A stretch of 64,000 nt of DNA from Peteryoungia ipomoeae (GTDB lineage Bacteria > Pseudomonadota > Alphaproteobacteria > Rhizobiales > Rhizobiaceae): contig NZ_STGV01000002.1 in the NCBI RefSeq assembly GCF_004912165.1, forward strand, positions 1 to 64,000, in the 5' to 3' direction. Shown here in pieces: positions 37,698 through 47,455 of the stretch (position 1 is its first letter; the number at the start of each line of letters is the position of its first letter). The notes under the pieces were generated by a model. That model worked only from the letters and a program-made list of their open reading frames with translations, was not told the DNA's origin and ran no database searches. Both the position numbers and the translations under genes were made by a program.

Positions 37698-37818
37698 GGC
37701 CGCACTCCTGAAATTCCGTCGCCTGTCTTGGCAAAGTCGCCATCAAAGTCAACGTGTCCCCTCGCCAAAGGCCAAACTCCGGTTATGATGGCCCCCATCA
37801 ACAACGAACTGGTGAGAC

Positions 37819-39255
37819 ATGCCCGCGAAGAAATCCATGCCGAAAGCCCAGAACGCAGCCTCCAAAAAAGCGGTTGTACCGCCGGACCCGGGATCGCTGC
37901 GCGGCGTTTCGAACTGGACCGAGGCGGCAAGCTGGCTGAGAGCCCGCGGCATCGAGGATATCGAATGCATCACGCCCGACCTCGCCGGCGTGCCGCGCGG
38001 CAAGATGATGCCGTCTTCGAAGTTCACCTCGAACACATCGCTTGCTCTGCCCTCGGCGCTCTACCGCCACACCATCTCCGGGGAATATCCCGACGAGACC
38101 GAGAATTTCCGCTACGAACCGCGCGACAGCGACCTGAAACTGCTGCCGGATCTGTCCACGCTCTCCGTCGTGCCCTGGGAAAGCGACCCGACCGCCCAGG
38201 TGATCTGCGACATCGTCAATGTCGACGGGGAAAATGTCTCCTACACGCCGCGCAACGTTTTGAAGAACGTTCTGAGGCTCTATGAAGACAGGGGCTGGAA
38301 ACCGGTCGTGGCACCGGAGATCGAGTTCTATCTGGTCGCGGTGAATGATGATCCGGACTATCCGCTGCATCCGCCGAAGGGACGATCCGGCCGTTCGATC
38401 GTTGGCGGCCAGGGCTATTCGATTGCCGGCATCAATGAATTCGACGAGTTGATCGACGACATCTACCACTTCTCGGAAAAGCAGGGCCTCGAAATCGATA
38501 CCCTGATCCATGAAGAAGGTCCGGCGCAGCTGGAGATCAACCTGCGCCACGGCAATCCGATCGAACTGGCCGACCAGGTCTTCATGTTCAAGCGCACCAT
38601 TCGTGAGGCGGCGCTGAAGCACGGCATCTACGCCACCTTCATGGCCAAGCCGATGCAGGGCCAGCCGGGATCGGCCATGCACATCCACCAGTCGGTCGTG
38701 GATATCAAGACGGGCAAGAATGTCTTCTCCAAGCCGGACGGCACAGCCTCGCCGGAATTCTTCCACTTCATCGGCGGCATGCAGAAATACGTGCCCAAGG
38801 CGCTGGTCATGCTGGCGCCCTATGTGAACTCCTATCGCCGGCTGACGCCGGATATGGCAGCGCCGGTCAACAATGCCTGGGGCTATGACAACCGCACGAC
38901 CGCTTTTCGCGTGCCTGTCTCGGATGCCGCCGCACGGCGCGTCGAAAACCGGCTGCCGAGTTCGGATGCCAACCCCTATCTCGCGCTCGCAGCCTCGCTT
39001 GCCTGCGGTTATCTCGGCATCATCAAGGAGATCGAACCGACGGCACCGGCTGAAGGATCCGAGAACGAAGGTTCGATCGACCTGCCGCGTGGCCTTCTGG
39101 AAGCCGTGGCGCTTATGGAAAGCGAGCCCGATTTCGAGGAGGTTTTCGGCAAGGAGTTCATTGGCCTCTACGCCGGCGTCAAACGCGGTGAGTTCGAGAC
39201 CTTCATGCAGGTGATCAGCCCCTGGGAGCGCGAGTTCCTGCTGCTCAACGTCTGA
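37819..39255 (+). CDS. puuA: Gamma-glutamylputrescine synthetase-like glutamine synthetase family enzyme
   Basis: A 478-residue glutamine-synthetase-fold enzyme of the PuuA/GlnT-like group. Glutamine synthetase metal/ATP-site motifs are present, including GPAQLEINLRHGNPI and PGSAMHIHQSV (about 288-298). The substrate call rests on the adjacent PuuB-like oxidase 11 bases downstream and the potFGHI cluster nearby; together they fit the gamma-glutamyl route that turns putrescine into gamma-glutamyl-gamma-aminobutyraldehyde. Other GS-like enzymes use different amines, so ethanolamine or related amines cannot be excluded. Confidence 0.8.
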   Translation: MPAKKSMPKAQNAASKKAVVPPDPGSLRGVSNWTEAASWLRARGIEDIECITPDLAGVPRGKMMPSSKFTSNTSLALPSALYRHTISGEYPDETENFRYEPRDSDLKLLPDLSTLSVVPWESDPTAQVICDIVNVDGENVSYTPRNVLKNVLRLYEDRGWKPVVAPEIEFYLVAVNDDPDYPLHPPKGRSGRSIVGGQGYSIAGINEFDELIDDIYHFSEKQGLEIDTLIHEEGPAQLEINLRHGNPIELADQVFMFKRTIREAALKHGIYATFMAKPMQGQPGSAMHIHQSVVDIKTGKNVFSKPDGTASPEFFHFIGGMQKYVPKALVMLAPYVNSYRRLTPDMAAPVNNAWGYDNRTTAFRVPVSDAAARRVENRLPSSDANPYLALAASLACGYLGIIKEIEPTAPAEGSENEGSIDLPRGLLEAVALMESEPDFEEVFGKEFIGLYAGVKRGEFETFMQVISPWEREFLLLNV

Positions 39256-39266
39256 CGGAGGGCGAC

Positions 39267-40553
39267 ATGGCCTGGCAAAGCCCGATCGCACCGGGGATTT
39301 CCTGGTATCAGGACAGTGTCGGAGAGCGTCCGGACTATACGGCGCTCGACGGTTCCATCTCGACCGATGTCGCCATTATCGGTGGCGGCTTCACCGGCCT
39401 GCAGGCGGCCTATAACCTGGCGAGGCTCGGCGTCTCCGTGGTCTTGATCGAGGGCCATCGCTTCGGCGATGGCGCGTCGGGCCGCAATGGCGGGCAACTC
39501 GGCACCGGCCAGCGCGCCTGGCCGGACGAGCTCGAGGCAGAGCTTGGTTTCGAGCGCTCCAAGGCGTTGTTCGACATGGCGGAGAATGCCAAGCGCTACC
39601 TGCTGGATTTCGCCGAACAGCACGGCATCGACATCGACTATCTGCCGGGCCAGATGAACGTAGCGCATAAGGCGAAGTATGCCGGCGAATATCGCCGCTC
39701 GGCCGAGATCATGGCGGCGCGCTACAACTATCCGCATGTCGCCTTCATGGAACGCGACGAGACGCGGCAAAGGCTTGGCTCCAACCGCTATCATTACGGC
39801 GTCCGCGATACCGGCACAGGCCACATTCATCCGCTGAAACTGCTTGTCGGACTGGCGCGCGTAGCGGCAGGTGCTGGCGCGCAGATCCACGAGATGACGC
39901 CCGCCTCCGCCATTCGCCAGGCGAGCGGCAAGACGCTGATCGATACACCGAAGGGCACGATCACCGCCGACCGCGTTCTGATCGCCACCAATGCCTATAT
40001 CGGCAATCTGGAACCGGTGACGGCCGCGCATGTGATGCCGATCCGCTCCTTCATCGGGGCGACGGAGCCTCTCGACAAATTTTCATCGATCATCCCCGGC
40101 TCGGAGGCCGTGGCCGACAGCCGGTTCGTCGTGCGCTATTTCCGCAAGAGCCGCGACGGGCGGCTGCTCTTCGGCGGACGCGAAGCCTATACGGCCGACA
40201 GTCCGCGGGACATTTCGAGCCATATCCGGCGGCAGATCGCCGAGATCTATCCGGATCTGGGCACGATCACGATGACGCATGCCTGGGGCGGCTCCGTCGG
40301 CATCACCCTGCCGCGCAAGCCTTTCGCGCGGGATGTCCTGCCGGGAGTGACCTCGCTTGCCGGCTATTCCGGACACGGCGTGATGCTGTCCAATTATGCC
40401 GGCAAGATGTATGCGGATACCGTGGCGGGCAATGCGCGCGAACTCGATCTGTTGAAGGACCTGAAAATCCCGGCCTTTCCGGGCGGCGCGACGCTCAGAA
40501 AACCGCTGCTGTTCCTGGCCCTGACCTGGTATGCACTCAGGGATCGAATGTGA
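39267..40553 (+). CDS. puuB: Gamma-glutamylputrescine oxidase-like FAD oxidoreductase
   Basis: A 428-residue DAO/GlyA-type amine oxidase: N-terminal FAD motif AIIGGGFTGLQAAYNLARLG (about 34-53) and C-terminal GYSGHGVMLSNYAGKM. PuuB oxidises gamma-glutamylputrescine to the aldehyde with H2O2 release. It is 11 bases behind puuA. The matching aldehyde dehydrogenase and gamma-glutamyl-GABA hydrolase genes are not in this window. Confidence 0.85.
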   Translation: MAWQSPIAPGISWYQDSVGERPDYTALDGSISTDVAIIGGGFTGLQAAYNLARLGVSVVLIEGHRFGDGASGRNGGQLGTGQRAWPDELEAELGFERSKALFDMAENAKRYLLDFAEQHGIDIDYLPGQMNVAHKAKYAGEYRRSAEIMAARYNYPHVAFMERDETRQRLGSNRYHYGVRDTGTGHIHPLKLLVGLARVAAGAGAQIHEMTPASAIRQASGKTLIDTPKGTITADRVLIATNAYIGNLEPVTAAHVMPIRSFIGATEPLDKFSSIIPGSEAVADSRFVVRYFRKSRDGRLLFGGREAYTADSPRDISSHIRRQIAEIYPDLGTITMTHAWGGSVGITLPRKPFARDVLPGVTSLAGYSGHGVMLSNYAGKMYADTVAGNARELDLLKDLKIPAFPGGATLRKPLLFLALTWYALRDRM

Positions 40554-40556
40554 CTG

Positions 40557-40961
40557 ATGGCAACAACATCTTGTGCAACGAGCCGTGGCGACAGAGTGAC
40601 CAGGATCGGCTCGGCCTTTGGCCTCCAGGACTACGCCATAACCGACAGCTATCTGCGTGCCCATGGCATGGTGGTGGGGACACCGGCGTGGAATGTGGCG
40701 ACCAACCTGCCGCATTACATGGGTGCTATCGGCGGCATTCCTATTTTTGTACCAGCACGACAGGCTGAACGGGCAATAAAGCTGCTGGAGGCGGTGGCAG
40801 CCGCGCCAGACAGCGCGGGGCGCCGACGCAGCAGCACTTACCATGTCACGATCGCCTTGCTGTGCATTGTCCTCACCGGGTTTGGCGCAGCCCCACCTTC
40901 CTCCGGTCTTGTGGTCAATCGCCGTGACCATACCTCAGGTCGCCCGCATGAGATGCCGTAA
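40557..40961 (+). CDS. DUF2007-like protein downstream of puuB
   Basis: A 134-residue protein starting three bases after the puuB stop. The middle (about 20-82), ending in GGIPIFVPARQAERAIKLLE, resembles the DUF2007 putative signal-transducing domain. A hydrophobic stretch (about 97-118) follows and could be a membrane anchor. Codon use looks somewhat different from the neighbours, and the ribosome site is weak, so the exact start is uncertain. Function unknown. Confidence 0.5.
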   Translation: MATTSCATSRGDRVTRIGSAFGLQDYAITDSYLRAHGMVVGTPAWNVATNLPHYMGAIGGIPIFVPARQAERAIKLLEAVAAAPDSAGRRRSSTYHVTIALLCIVLTGFGAAPPSSGLVVNRRDHTSGRPHEMP

Positions 40962-41047
40962 TCGCAAAATCCACCGTTCCGGGGTGGCTTTTTTAAATCG
41001 ATTAGATTAGAACACCTCCAACCAAATTGCCGAATGAGAGATGCCGC

Positions 41048-42520
41048 ATGAGCAGCCAGATCATCCCCGTGGAACCCTTTGACTACGTCGTCTTCGGCGG
41101 CACCGGTGACCTTGCCGAGCGCAAACTGCTACCGGCGCTCTATCATCGTCAGCTGGCCGGGCAACTGACCGAGCCGACCCGGATCATCGGTGCATCGCGC
41201 ACCGCGATGACGAATGAAGAGTATCGCAATTATACGCTTGCCGCGCTGAAGGAGCATCTGAAGGCTGAAGAGCTTGAAGAGACCGAGGTCGCGAATTTCC
41301 TGGCGCGCATCCACTATGTCTCTGTGGATGCCAAGTCGGACCAGGGCTGGGACGACCTGAAGAAGCTGCTCGATACCGGCAAGGACATTGTCCGCGCCTT
41401 CTATCTGGCCGTCTCCCCATCCATCTTCGGCGATATCGCCGACAAGATCCGCGACCACAAGCTGATCACCAAGTCGACGCGCATCGTGGTCGAGAAGCCG
41501 ATCGGCCGTGACCTCGCCTCCGCCCAGGCGCTGAACGACACGATCGGCAAGGTGTTCAAGGAAGAGCAGATCTTCCGCATCGACCACTACCTCGGCAAGG
41601 AGACGGTGCAGAACCTGATGGCGCTGCGCTTTGCCAATGCCCTCTATGAGCCGCTGTGGAACTCCGCCCATATCGACCATGTGCAGATCACGGTGGCCGA
41701 ATCCGTCGGCCTCGAAGGCCGCGTCACCTATTACGACAAGGCCGGCGCGCTGCGTGACATGGTGCAGAACCATATCCTGCAGCTGCTCTGCCTCGTTGCG
41801 ATGGAGGCCCCCTCCTCGCTCGACGCCGAAGCCGTGCGTGACGAGAAGCTGAAGGTGCTGCGCTCGCTGAAGCCGATCACCGACGGCAATGTCGAGAAGC
41901 AGACGGTGCGCGGCCAGTACCGTGCCGGCGCCTCGGCCGGTGGCCCGGTCAACGGCTATCAGGACGAACTGGGCGCGGCTTCCGACACGGAAACCTTCGT
42001 TGCGATCAAGGCCGAGATCAACAACTGGCGCTGGGCGGGCGTGCCCTTCTACCTGCGCACGGGCAAGCGGCTTGCCACCCGCATGTCGGAAATCGTCATC
42101 GCCTTCAAGCCGATCCCGCATTCGATCTTCGGCGAGAGCGCCGGCCGCATCGAGGCCAACAAGCTGGTGATCCGCCTGCAGCCGGACGAAGGCGTCAAGC
42201 AGTGGCTGATGATCAAGGATCCAGGCCCGGGCGGCATGCGCCTGCGCCATGTCTCGCTCGACATGAGCTTTGCCCAGGCCTTCGACGTGCGCAATCCCGA
42301 TGCCTATGAGCGTCTGTTGATGGACGTCATCCGCTCGAACCAGACGCTGTTCATGCGCCGCGACGAAGTGGAAGCGGCCTGGAACTGGGTCGACCCGATA
42401 CTCAAAGGCTGGGAAGAGATCGGCCAGAAGGCGCAAGGGTATACGTCCGGCACCTGGGGCCCGAGCCAGGCCATCGCGCTGATCGAGCGCGACGGCCGCA
42501 CCTGGCACGAAAACGACTGA
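41048..42520 (+). CDS. zwf: Glucose-6-phosphate 1-dehydrogenase
   Basis: Oxidises glucose 6-phosphate to 6-phosphogluconolactone with NAD(P)+, the entry to the Entner-Doudoroff pathway that dominates sugar breakdown in rhizobia. The 490-residue protein has the dinucleotide-binding FGGTGDLAERK motif (about 17-27) and the active-site RIDHYLGKE (about 177-185). First gene of zwf-pgl-edd, 12 bases before pgl. The start at 41048 is favoured over 41027. Confidence 0.96.
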   Translation: MSSQIIPVEPFDYVVFGGTGDLAERKLLPALYHRQLAGQLTEPTRIIGASRTAMTNEEYRNYTLAALKEHLKAEELEETEVANFLARIHYVSVDAKSDQGWDDLKKLLDTGKDIVRAFYLAVSPSIFGDIADKIRDHKLITKSTRIVVEKPIGRDLASAQALNDTIGKVFKEEQIFRIDHYLGKETVQNLMALRFANALYEPLWNSAHIDHVQITVAESVGLEGRVTYYDKAGALRDMVQNHILQLLCLVAMEAPSSLDAEAVRDEKLKVLRSLKPITDGNVEKQTVRGQYRAGASAGGPVNGYQDELGAASDTETFVAIKAEINNWRWAGVPFYLRTGKRLATRMSEIVIAFKPIPHSIFGESAGRIEANKLVIRLQPDEGVKQWLMIKDPGPGGMRLRHVSLDMSFAQAFDVRNPDAYERLLMDVIRSNQTLFMRRDEVEAAWNWVDPILKGWEEIGQKAQGYTSGTWGPSQAIALIERDGRTWHEND

Positions 42521-42532
42521 GGCTGACGCACC

Positions 42533-43231
42533 ATGCCGTACACCATGCACAACTTCGACAACGGCGCGGACCTTGCGCAGGCCCTTGCAGACCGCGTTGC
42601 GGCAAGCCTCGCCGCTGCAGTAAAGGCCCGGGGCGAAGCCACGCTCGCCGTTTCCGGCGGCTCGACGCCGAAGGCCTTCTTCGAGGCGCTCTCGACACGC
42701 GCGCTGGACTGGGGCAAGGTCAAGGTGACGCTGGTCGACGAACGTTTCGTGCCCGCGGACAATGCACGGTCGAACCATCTTCTGGTGAAGACCCATCTTC
42801 TCAAGGCAGAGGCAGCGCAGGCCGCGTTTGCGCCGCTCTACCGCCCGGAAAAGACGATCGAAGACGCGGCACGTGCCGCCTCGTCAGCGGTGCCCGGCAT
42901 GGATCGCCCGTTCGACGTGGCGATCCTCGGCATGGGCACGGATGGCCATACGGCGTCTTTCTTTCCCGGCGGCGACCATCTCGCGGCAGCGCTTGACCTG
43001 AACGAACCCCGCCGGGTGATGACGATGGAAGCGCCAGGCGCCGGCGAGGCCCGTCTGACACTATCATTTTCAGCGCTGCACGATGCAGGCCTGCTGATCG
43101 TGCATATCGAAGGACCCGAGAAGAAAGCCGTGCTCGACAAGGCTCTCGCCGGATCCGACGAAGCCGAAATGCCCATCCGCGCGGTGCTTGAACGTGCTGC
43201 GACCACGCCCGACATTTACTGGGCATCCTGA
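42533..43231 (+). CDS. pgl: 6-phosphogluconolactonase
   Basis: Hydrolyses 6-phosphogluconolactone to 6-phosphogluconate. The 232-residue protein has the DevB/Pgl motifs SGGSTPKAFFEAL, LVDERFVP and GMGTDGHTASFFPG. Middle gene of zwf-pgl-edd. Confidence 0.94.
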   Translation: MPYTMHNFDNGADLAQALADRVAASLAAAVKARGEATLAVSGGSTPKAFFEALSTRALDWGKVKVTLVDERFVPADNARSNHLLVKTHLLKAEAAQAAFAPLYRPEKTIEDAARAASSAVPGMDRPFDVAILGMGTDGHTASFFPGGDHLAAALDLNEPRRVMTMEAPGAGEARLTLSFSALHDAGLLIVHIEGPEKKAVLDKALAGSDEAEMPIRAVLERAATTPDIYWAS

Positions 43232-43341
43232 CCTGACGTGCGGCCCCGCCAAGGCCGGGGCACGCACATAAACAATCCCTGGGGCCAAAGTCCCGTGCGC
43301 GGCATGCGCCCAAGCGTCCGCGCCAGATGGAGTTTAATCCA

Positions 43342-45159
43342 ATGAGTGCAGACCGCCGTATCGAAGCCATCACCAAGCGGATCGTTGAGCGATCCAAGCC
43401 GACCCGCGAGGTCTATCTCGACCGGACGCGCCGGGCGATTTCCAAGGGCGTGCATCGGTCGACACTGTCCTGCGGTAACCTCGCGCATGGCTTTGCCGTC
43501 TGTTCCCCCCGCGACAAGGATGCCCTCTCAGGCGATGTCGTGCCGAACCTCGGCATCATCACCGCCTATAACGACATGCTGTCGGCGCACCAGCCGTTCG
43601 AGACCTATCCGGCCCTTATCCGCCAGGCCGCCTCGGAAGCCGGTGGCGTGGCGCAGGTGGCCGGTGGCGTGCCCGCGATGTGCGATGGCGTCACACAGGG
43701 GCAGCCGGGCATGGAGCTTTCGCTGTTTTCGCGCGACGCAATTGCCATGGCAGCCGGCATCGGCCTCAGCCACAACATGTTCGACAGCACCGTCTATCTC
43801 GGCGTCTGCGACAAAATCGTCCCAGGTCTGATGATTGCAGCACTGACCTTTGGCCACCTGCCCGCCGTCTTCGTGCCTGCAGGTCCGATGACGTCCGGCC
43901 TGCCGAATGACGAGAAGTCGCGCATCCGCCAGCTCTATGCAGAGGGCAAGGTCGGGCGGGCAGAACTGCTCGAGGCGGAATCCAAATCCTATCACGGCCC
44001 GGGAACCTGCACGTTCTACGGCACTGCCAACTCCAACCAGATGCTGATGGAGATCATGGGCTTCCACATGCCCGGCGCCTCCTTCATCAATCCCGGTACG
44101 CCCCTGCGTGACGCATTGACCAAGGAAGCCACCAAGCGGGCACTCGCCATCACGGCACTCGGCAACGAGTTCACGCCGGCCGGCGAGATGATCGACGAGC
44201 GCTCGATCGTCAACGGCGTGGTCGGCCTGCATGCGACCGGCGGCTCGACCAACCACACGCTGCATCTGATCGCCATGGCGCGGGCCGGCGGCATCCAGCT
44301 GACCTGGCAGGATATCTCCGATCTTTCCGACATCGTTCCGCTTCTTGCCCGGGTCTACCCGAACGGGCTTGCCGACGTGAACCATTTCCATGCCGCAGGC
44401 GGCATGGGCTTCCTGATCAAGCAGCTCCTCAAGGCAGGCTTCGTGCATGACGATGTCCGCACCGTCTACGGACAGGGGCTCTCGGCCTACACCATCGATC
44501 CGAAGCTTGCCGAAGACGGTACGGTTTCACGCCAGGCGTCATCGGAGGAAAGCGCCGATCCGAAGGTGCTGACGACCATCGACAAGCCGTTCCAGCCGAA
44601 TGGCGGCCTGAAGATGCTGACGGGAACGCTGGGCAAGGCCGTGATCAAGATTTCGGCGGTAAAGCCCGAACGGCATGTGATCGAAGCCCCCGCCATTGTC
44701 TTCCACGACCAGCAGGAACTGCAGGACGCCTTCAAGGCCGGTAAGCTGGAACGGGATTTCATCGCCGTAGTGCGCTTCCAGGGGCCGCGGGCCAACGGCA
44801 TGCCGGAGCTTCACCGCCTGACCCCACCGCTCGGCGTGCTGCAGGATCGCGGCTTCAAGGTGGCGCTCGTGACCGACGGGCGCATGTCGGGCGCGTCCGG
44901 CAAGGTGCCGGCCGCCATCCATGTGACACCCGAGGCCGTCGACGGTGGACCGATTGCCAAGATCAAGGATGGCGACATCCTGCGCCTGGATGCGATTGCC
45001 GGCACGCTTGAGGTTCTGACCGACGCTGCAGAGTTCGCCGCGCGACCGCTTGCAACGGCTGATCTCGACGGCAACGAGTTTGGCATGGGACGTGAGCTTT
45101 TCGCCAATTTCCGGCGCATCGCGGGGCCTGCCGATCAGGGCGCAAGCGTCCTGTTCTAA
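43342..45159 (+). CDS. edd: Phosphogluconate dehydratase
   Basis: Dehydrates 6-phosphogluconate to KDPG, the Entner-Doudoroff committed step. The 605-residue protein is of the IlvD/Edd family with the [4Fe-4S]-type cysteines (for example [13 protein letters not shown] and [13 protein letters not shown]) and the [17 protein letters not shown]-terminal motif. The start at 43342 has a better ribosome site (GGAG) than 43327. KDPG aldolase is not in the window. Confidence 0.95.
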   Translation: MSADRRIEAITKRIVERSKPTREVYLDRTRRAISKGVHRSTLSCGNLAHGFAVCSPRDKDALSGDVVPNLGIITAYNDMLSAHQPFETYPALIRQAASEAGGVAQVAGGVPAMCDGVTQGQPGMELSLFSRDAIAMAAGIGLSHNMFDSTVYLGVCDKIVPGLMIAALTFGHLPAVFVPAGPMTSGLPNDEKSRIRQLYAEGKVGRAELLEAESKSYHGPGTCTFYGTANSNQMLMEIMGFHMPGASFINPGTPLRDALTKEATKRALAITALGNEFTPAGEMIDERSIVNGVVGLHATGGSTNHTLHLIAMARAGGIQLTWQDISDLSDIVPLLARVYPNGLADVNHFHAAGGMGFLIKQLLKAGFVHDDVRTVYGQGLSAYTIDPKLAEDGTVSRQASSEESADPKVLTTIDKPFQPNGGLKMLTGTLGKAVIKISAVKPERHVIEAPAIVFHDQQELQDAFKAGKLERDFIAVVRFQGPRANGMPELHRLTPPLGVLQDRGFKVALVTDGRMSGASGKVPAAIHVTPEAVDGGPIAKIKDGDILRLDAIAGTLEVLTDAAEFAARPLATADLDGNEFGMGRELFANFRRIAGPADQGASVLF

Positions 45160-45187
45160 GCCGACTTCACGGGAACAAAACAGACGA

Positions 45188-45215
45188 GGGTCGCGATGCA
45201 TCGCGACCCTTTTTT
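45188..45215 (+). terminator. Rho-independent terminator after edd
   Basis: A perfect 22-base palindrome (arms GGGTCGCGATG and CATCGCGACCC, 45188-45209) followed by TTTTTTG. It ends the zwf-pgl-edd transcript. Confidence 0.95.
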
Positions 45216-45429
45216 GTTCTCAATTTTTTGACAAAAAACAAATGTGAAGGGTTTTCCAGCCACTTAACACTTTCGATACCGCTAATTTTGTAGATTTGAA
45301 TGCAGATTGGTCCACAGAATCAGACGGGTAGACACGAGCTCCCGAAAAGCTCGATTTTGCGTGACTTTGTCTGCCTTCGCATTTTGCGGACGGCGCGATT
45401 TCCTCAATCTGGCAAAGGACCAGGCGCAA

Positions 45430-47223
45430 ATGTTCGGCATGTCCTCTAACAAAAATTCGCAACTCGCCTCACTTGAGGTCATCACCGCAAAAATCATGAT
45501 CGCGGACGTGAACCTGAACATTCGGTATATGAACACTGCGGTGAAGGACCTCTTGCGCGACGCCGCAAGTGACTTGAAAAAGGAATTGCCGCGCTTTGAA
45601 TTCGACAAGCTGATCGGCAGCAACATCGACATCTTTCACAAGAACCCCAGCCATCAGCGCAACATGCTGGCCGCGCTGAAAAACCAGCACAAGGCGACGA
45701 TCTGGGTCGGACATCATGCATTCGACCTCATCGTCACCCCGCTGATCGATGGGTCCAAGACCACCGGCTTCGTCGTGGAATGGGCAAATGCCAAGGAACG
45801 GCTGGAGAACCAGGACTACAGGGGCCAGTTGCACGCAATCAGCCGCTCGCAAGCGGTCATCGAATTTACGCCGCAGGGCGAAATCCTGCATGCCAACGAA
45901 AACTTCCTTGCCGTGACCGGCTATACGCTCGCGGAAATCAAGGGCAAGTCACACCGGATCCTGCTGGCCCCAGGGCCTGAGGGCGACCGCTACTTCGAAG
46001 AAATATGGAACGATCTGCGCGCCAACAAGCCGCGCATCGGCGATATCGTGCGCTACGGCAAGGGCGGCAAGAAGCTTGATCTAAATGCTTCGTATAACCC
46101 GATCGTCGACGAAAAAGGCAATGTCGTAAAGATCGTCAAGTTCGCGAACGACGTGACTGACCGCGTTCACGCGGTGTCAACGATCGGCGGTGCGCTCAAC
46201 AAGATGGCAAAGGGTGATCTCAGCTTCCTGATTGACAAGCCTTTTGCGCCTGACTTCGAACCACTGCGGACAAACCTGAATGAAGCACTTAACCAGCTGT
46301 CCGATGCCCTGAGCGCAGTCTCGCTTTCCACCGACCAGCTGGATAGCGGCAGCCGGGAAATCAGCCACAGCGCCAATGACCTGTCGAAGCGCACCGAGCA
46401 GCAGGCGGCAGCCCTGGAAGAGACGGCAGCGGCTTTGGACGAGATCACGGTCAATGTCAGCAATGCGTCCAAGCGTGCTCAAGAAGCGCGACATGCAACA
46501 GAGACAGCCAACCAGAGTGCCACACGCTCTGGGGAAATCGTTGCCGAGGCGGTGGAAGCCATGGCGCGGATCGAGCAATCCTCCAACCAGATTTCCAACA
46601 TCATCGGCGTGATTGACGAGATCGCATTCCAGACGAACCTTCTGGCGCTCAACGCCGGCGTCGAGGCGGCGCGCGCTGGCGAGGCCGGCAAGGGCTTCGC
46701 CGTCGTTGCCCAGGAAGTCCGCGAACTTGCCCAGCGCTCCGCCCAGGCCGCGAAGGAGATCAAGGAGCTTATCCGCAATTCATCGAATGAAGTTGATCGC
46801 GGCGTCAAACTTGTCAGCGAGACCGGCGGCGCTTTGAAGACGATCCAGGAAAACATCATAGCCGTCAACGATCATATGCAGGCTATCGCCAGCTCGGCAC
46901 GCGAACAGTCGACCGGTCTTTCCGAAGTCAATTCTGCCGTCAACCAGATGGACCAGGTCACACAACAGAATGCGGCGATGGTCGAGGAATCCAATGCGGC
47001 CAGCGCATCGCTTGCACAAGAGACCATGCGTCTGCGCGAACTGATCAGCCGCTTCCAATTGGGCAGCAAGTTTGCGCAACAGGCAGCGCAGCCGAGCACA
47101 TTCGGTTCGCGCCCGATCGCCTCCCCTTCCCGCGGGGACATGGCCATCGGCCGCCCGCAATCGCGCCCTGCAATGAGCTACGGCAATACGGCCCTGAAGC
47201 AGGATGAATGGCAGGAGTTCTGA
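45430..47223 (+). CDS. Soluble PAS-containing chemoreceptor with CheR-tethering tail
   Basis: A 597-residue chemoreceptor without membrane helices. Two PAS domains (about 15-130 and 140-255) precede a signalling domain whose tip is EIAFQTNLLALNAGVEAARAG. It ends in the pentapeptide EWQEF, the type that tethers CheR/CheB. PAS sensing of cytoplasmic redox, oxygen or metabolic state is likely. Several starts are possible; the ATG at 45430 (AAAGGA ribosome site) is preferred to an upstream frame opening at 45307. Confidence 0.88.
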   Translation: MFGMSSNKNSQLASLEVITAKIMIADVNLNIRYMNTAVKDLLRDAASDLKKELPRFEFDKLIGSNIDIFHKNPSHQRNMLAALKNQHKATIWVGHHAFDLIVTPLIDGSKTTGFVVEWANAKERLENQDYRGQLHAISRSQAVIEFTPQGEILHANENFLAVTGYTLAEIKGKSHRILLAPGPEGDRYFEEIWNDLRANKPRIGDIVRYGKGGKKLDLNASYNPIVDEKGNVVKIVKFANDVTDRVHAVSTIGGALNKMAKGDLSFLIDKPFAPDFEPLRTNLNEALNQLSDALSAVSLSTDQLDSGSREISHSANDLSKRTEQQAAALEETAAALDEITVNVSNASKRAQEARHATETANQSATRSGEIVAEAVEAMARIEQSSNQISNIIGVIDEIAFQTNLLALNAGVEAARAGEAGKGFAVVAQEVRELAQRSAQAAKEIKELIRNSSNEVDRGVKLVSETGGALKTIQENIIAVNDHMQAIASSAREQSTGLSEVNSAVNQMDQVTQQNAAMVEESNAASASLAQETMRLRELISRFQLGSKFAQQAAQPSTFGSRPIASPSRGDMAIGRPQSRPAMSYGNTALKQDEWQEF

Positions 47224-47243
47224 TCTCCTGGTGAAACCTTGAG

Positions 47244-47280
47244 AGCGGCCGGCGCACTTGCAGCCGGCCGCTTCTGTTTG
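47244..47280 (+). terminator. Terminator after the PAS chemoreceptor gene
   Basis: Arms GCGGCCGGC (47245-47253) and GCCGGCCGC (47263-47271) are followed by TTCTGTTT. A second hairpin, CCCGCCGCA/TGCGGCGGG (47362-47389), lies before the convergent transpeptidase gene. Confidence 0.8.
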
Positions 47281-47455
47281 GTCGTAAGACGAACTGCAGG
47301 TGCCGGGATCATTCCAGCAGTTTCAGGTTCCAGCCCGAGACGACACTGCGAAACGAAATCACCCGCCGCAAGTTTGTCCATGCGGCGGGCGGTTATGTTT
47401 TTACTCAGGATGTTCCAGTTGCCGGCACCTGTCGCTGGTGGCCAGCCAGGCCTTC

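Noticed and set aside
41129..42796. 555-residue antisense frame over zwf and pgl
   Set aside because: Covers two complete operon genes; no domain or start context.
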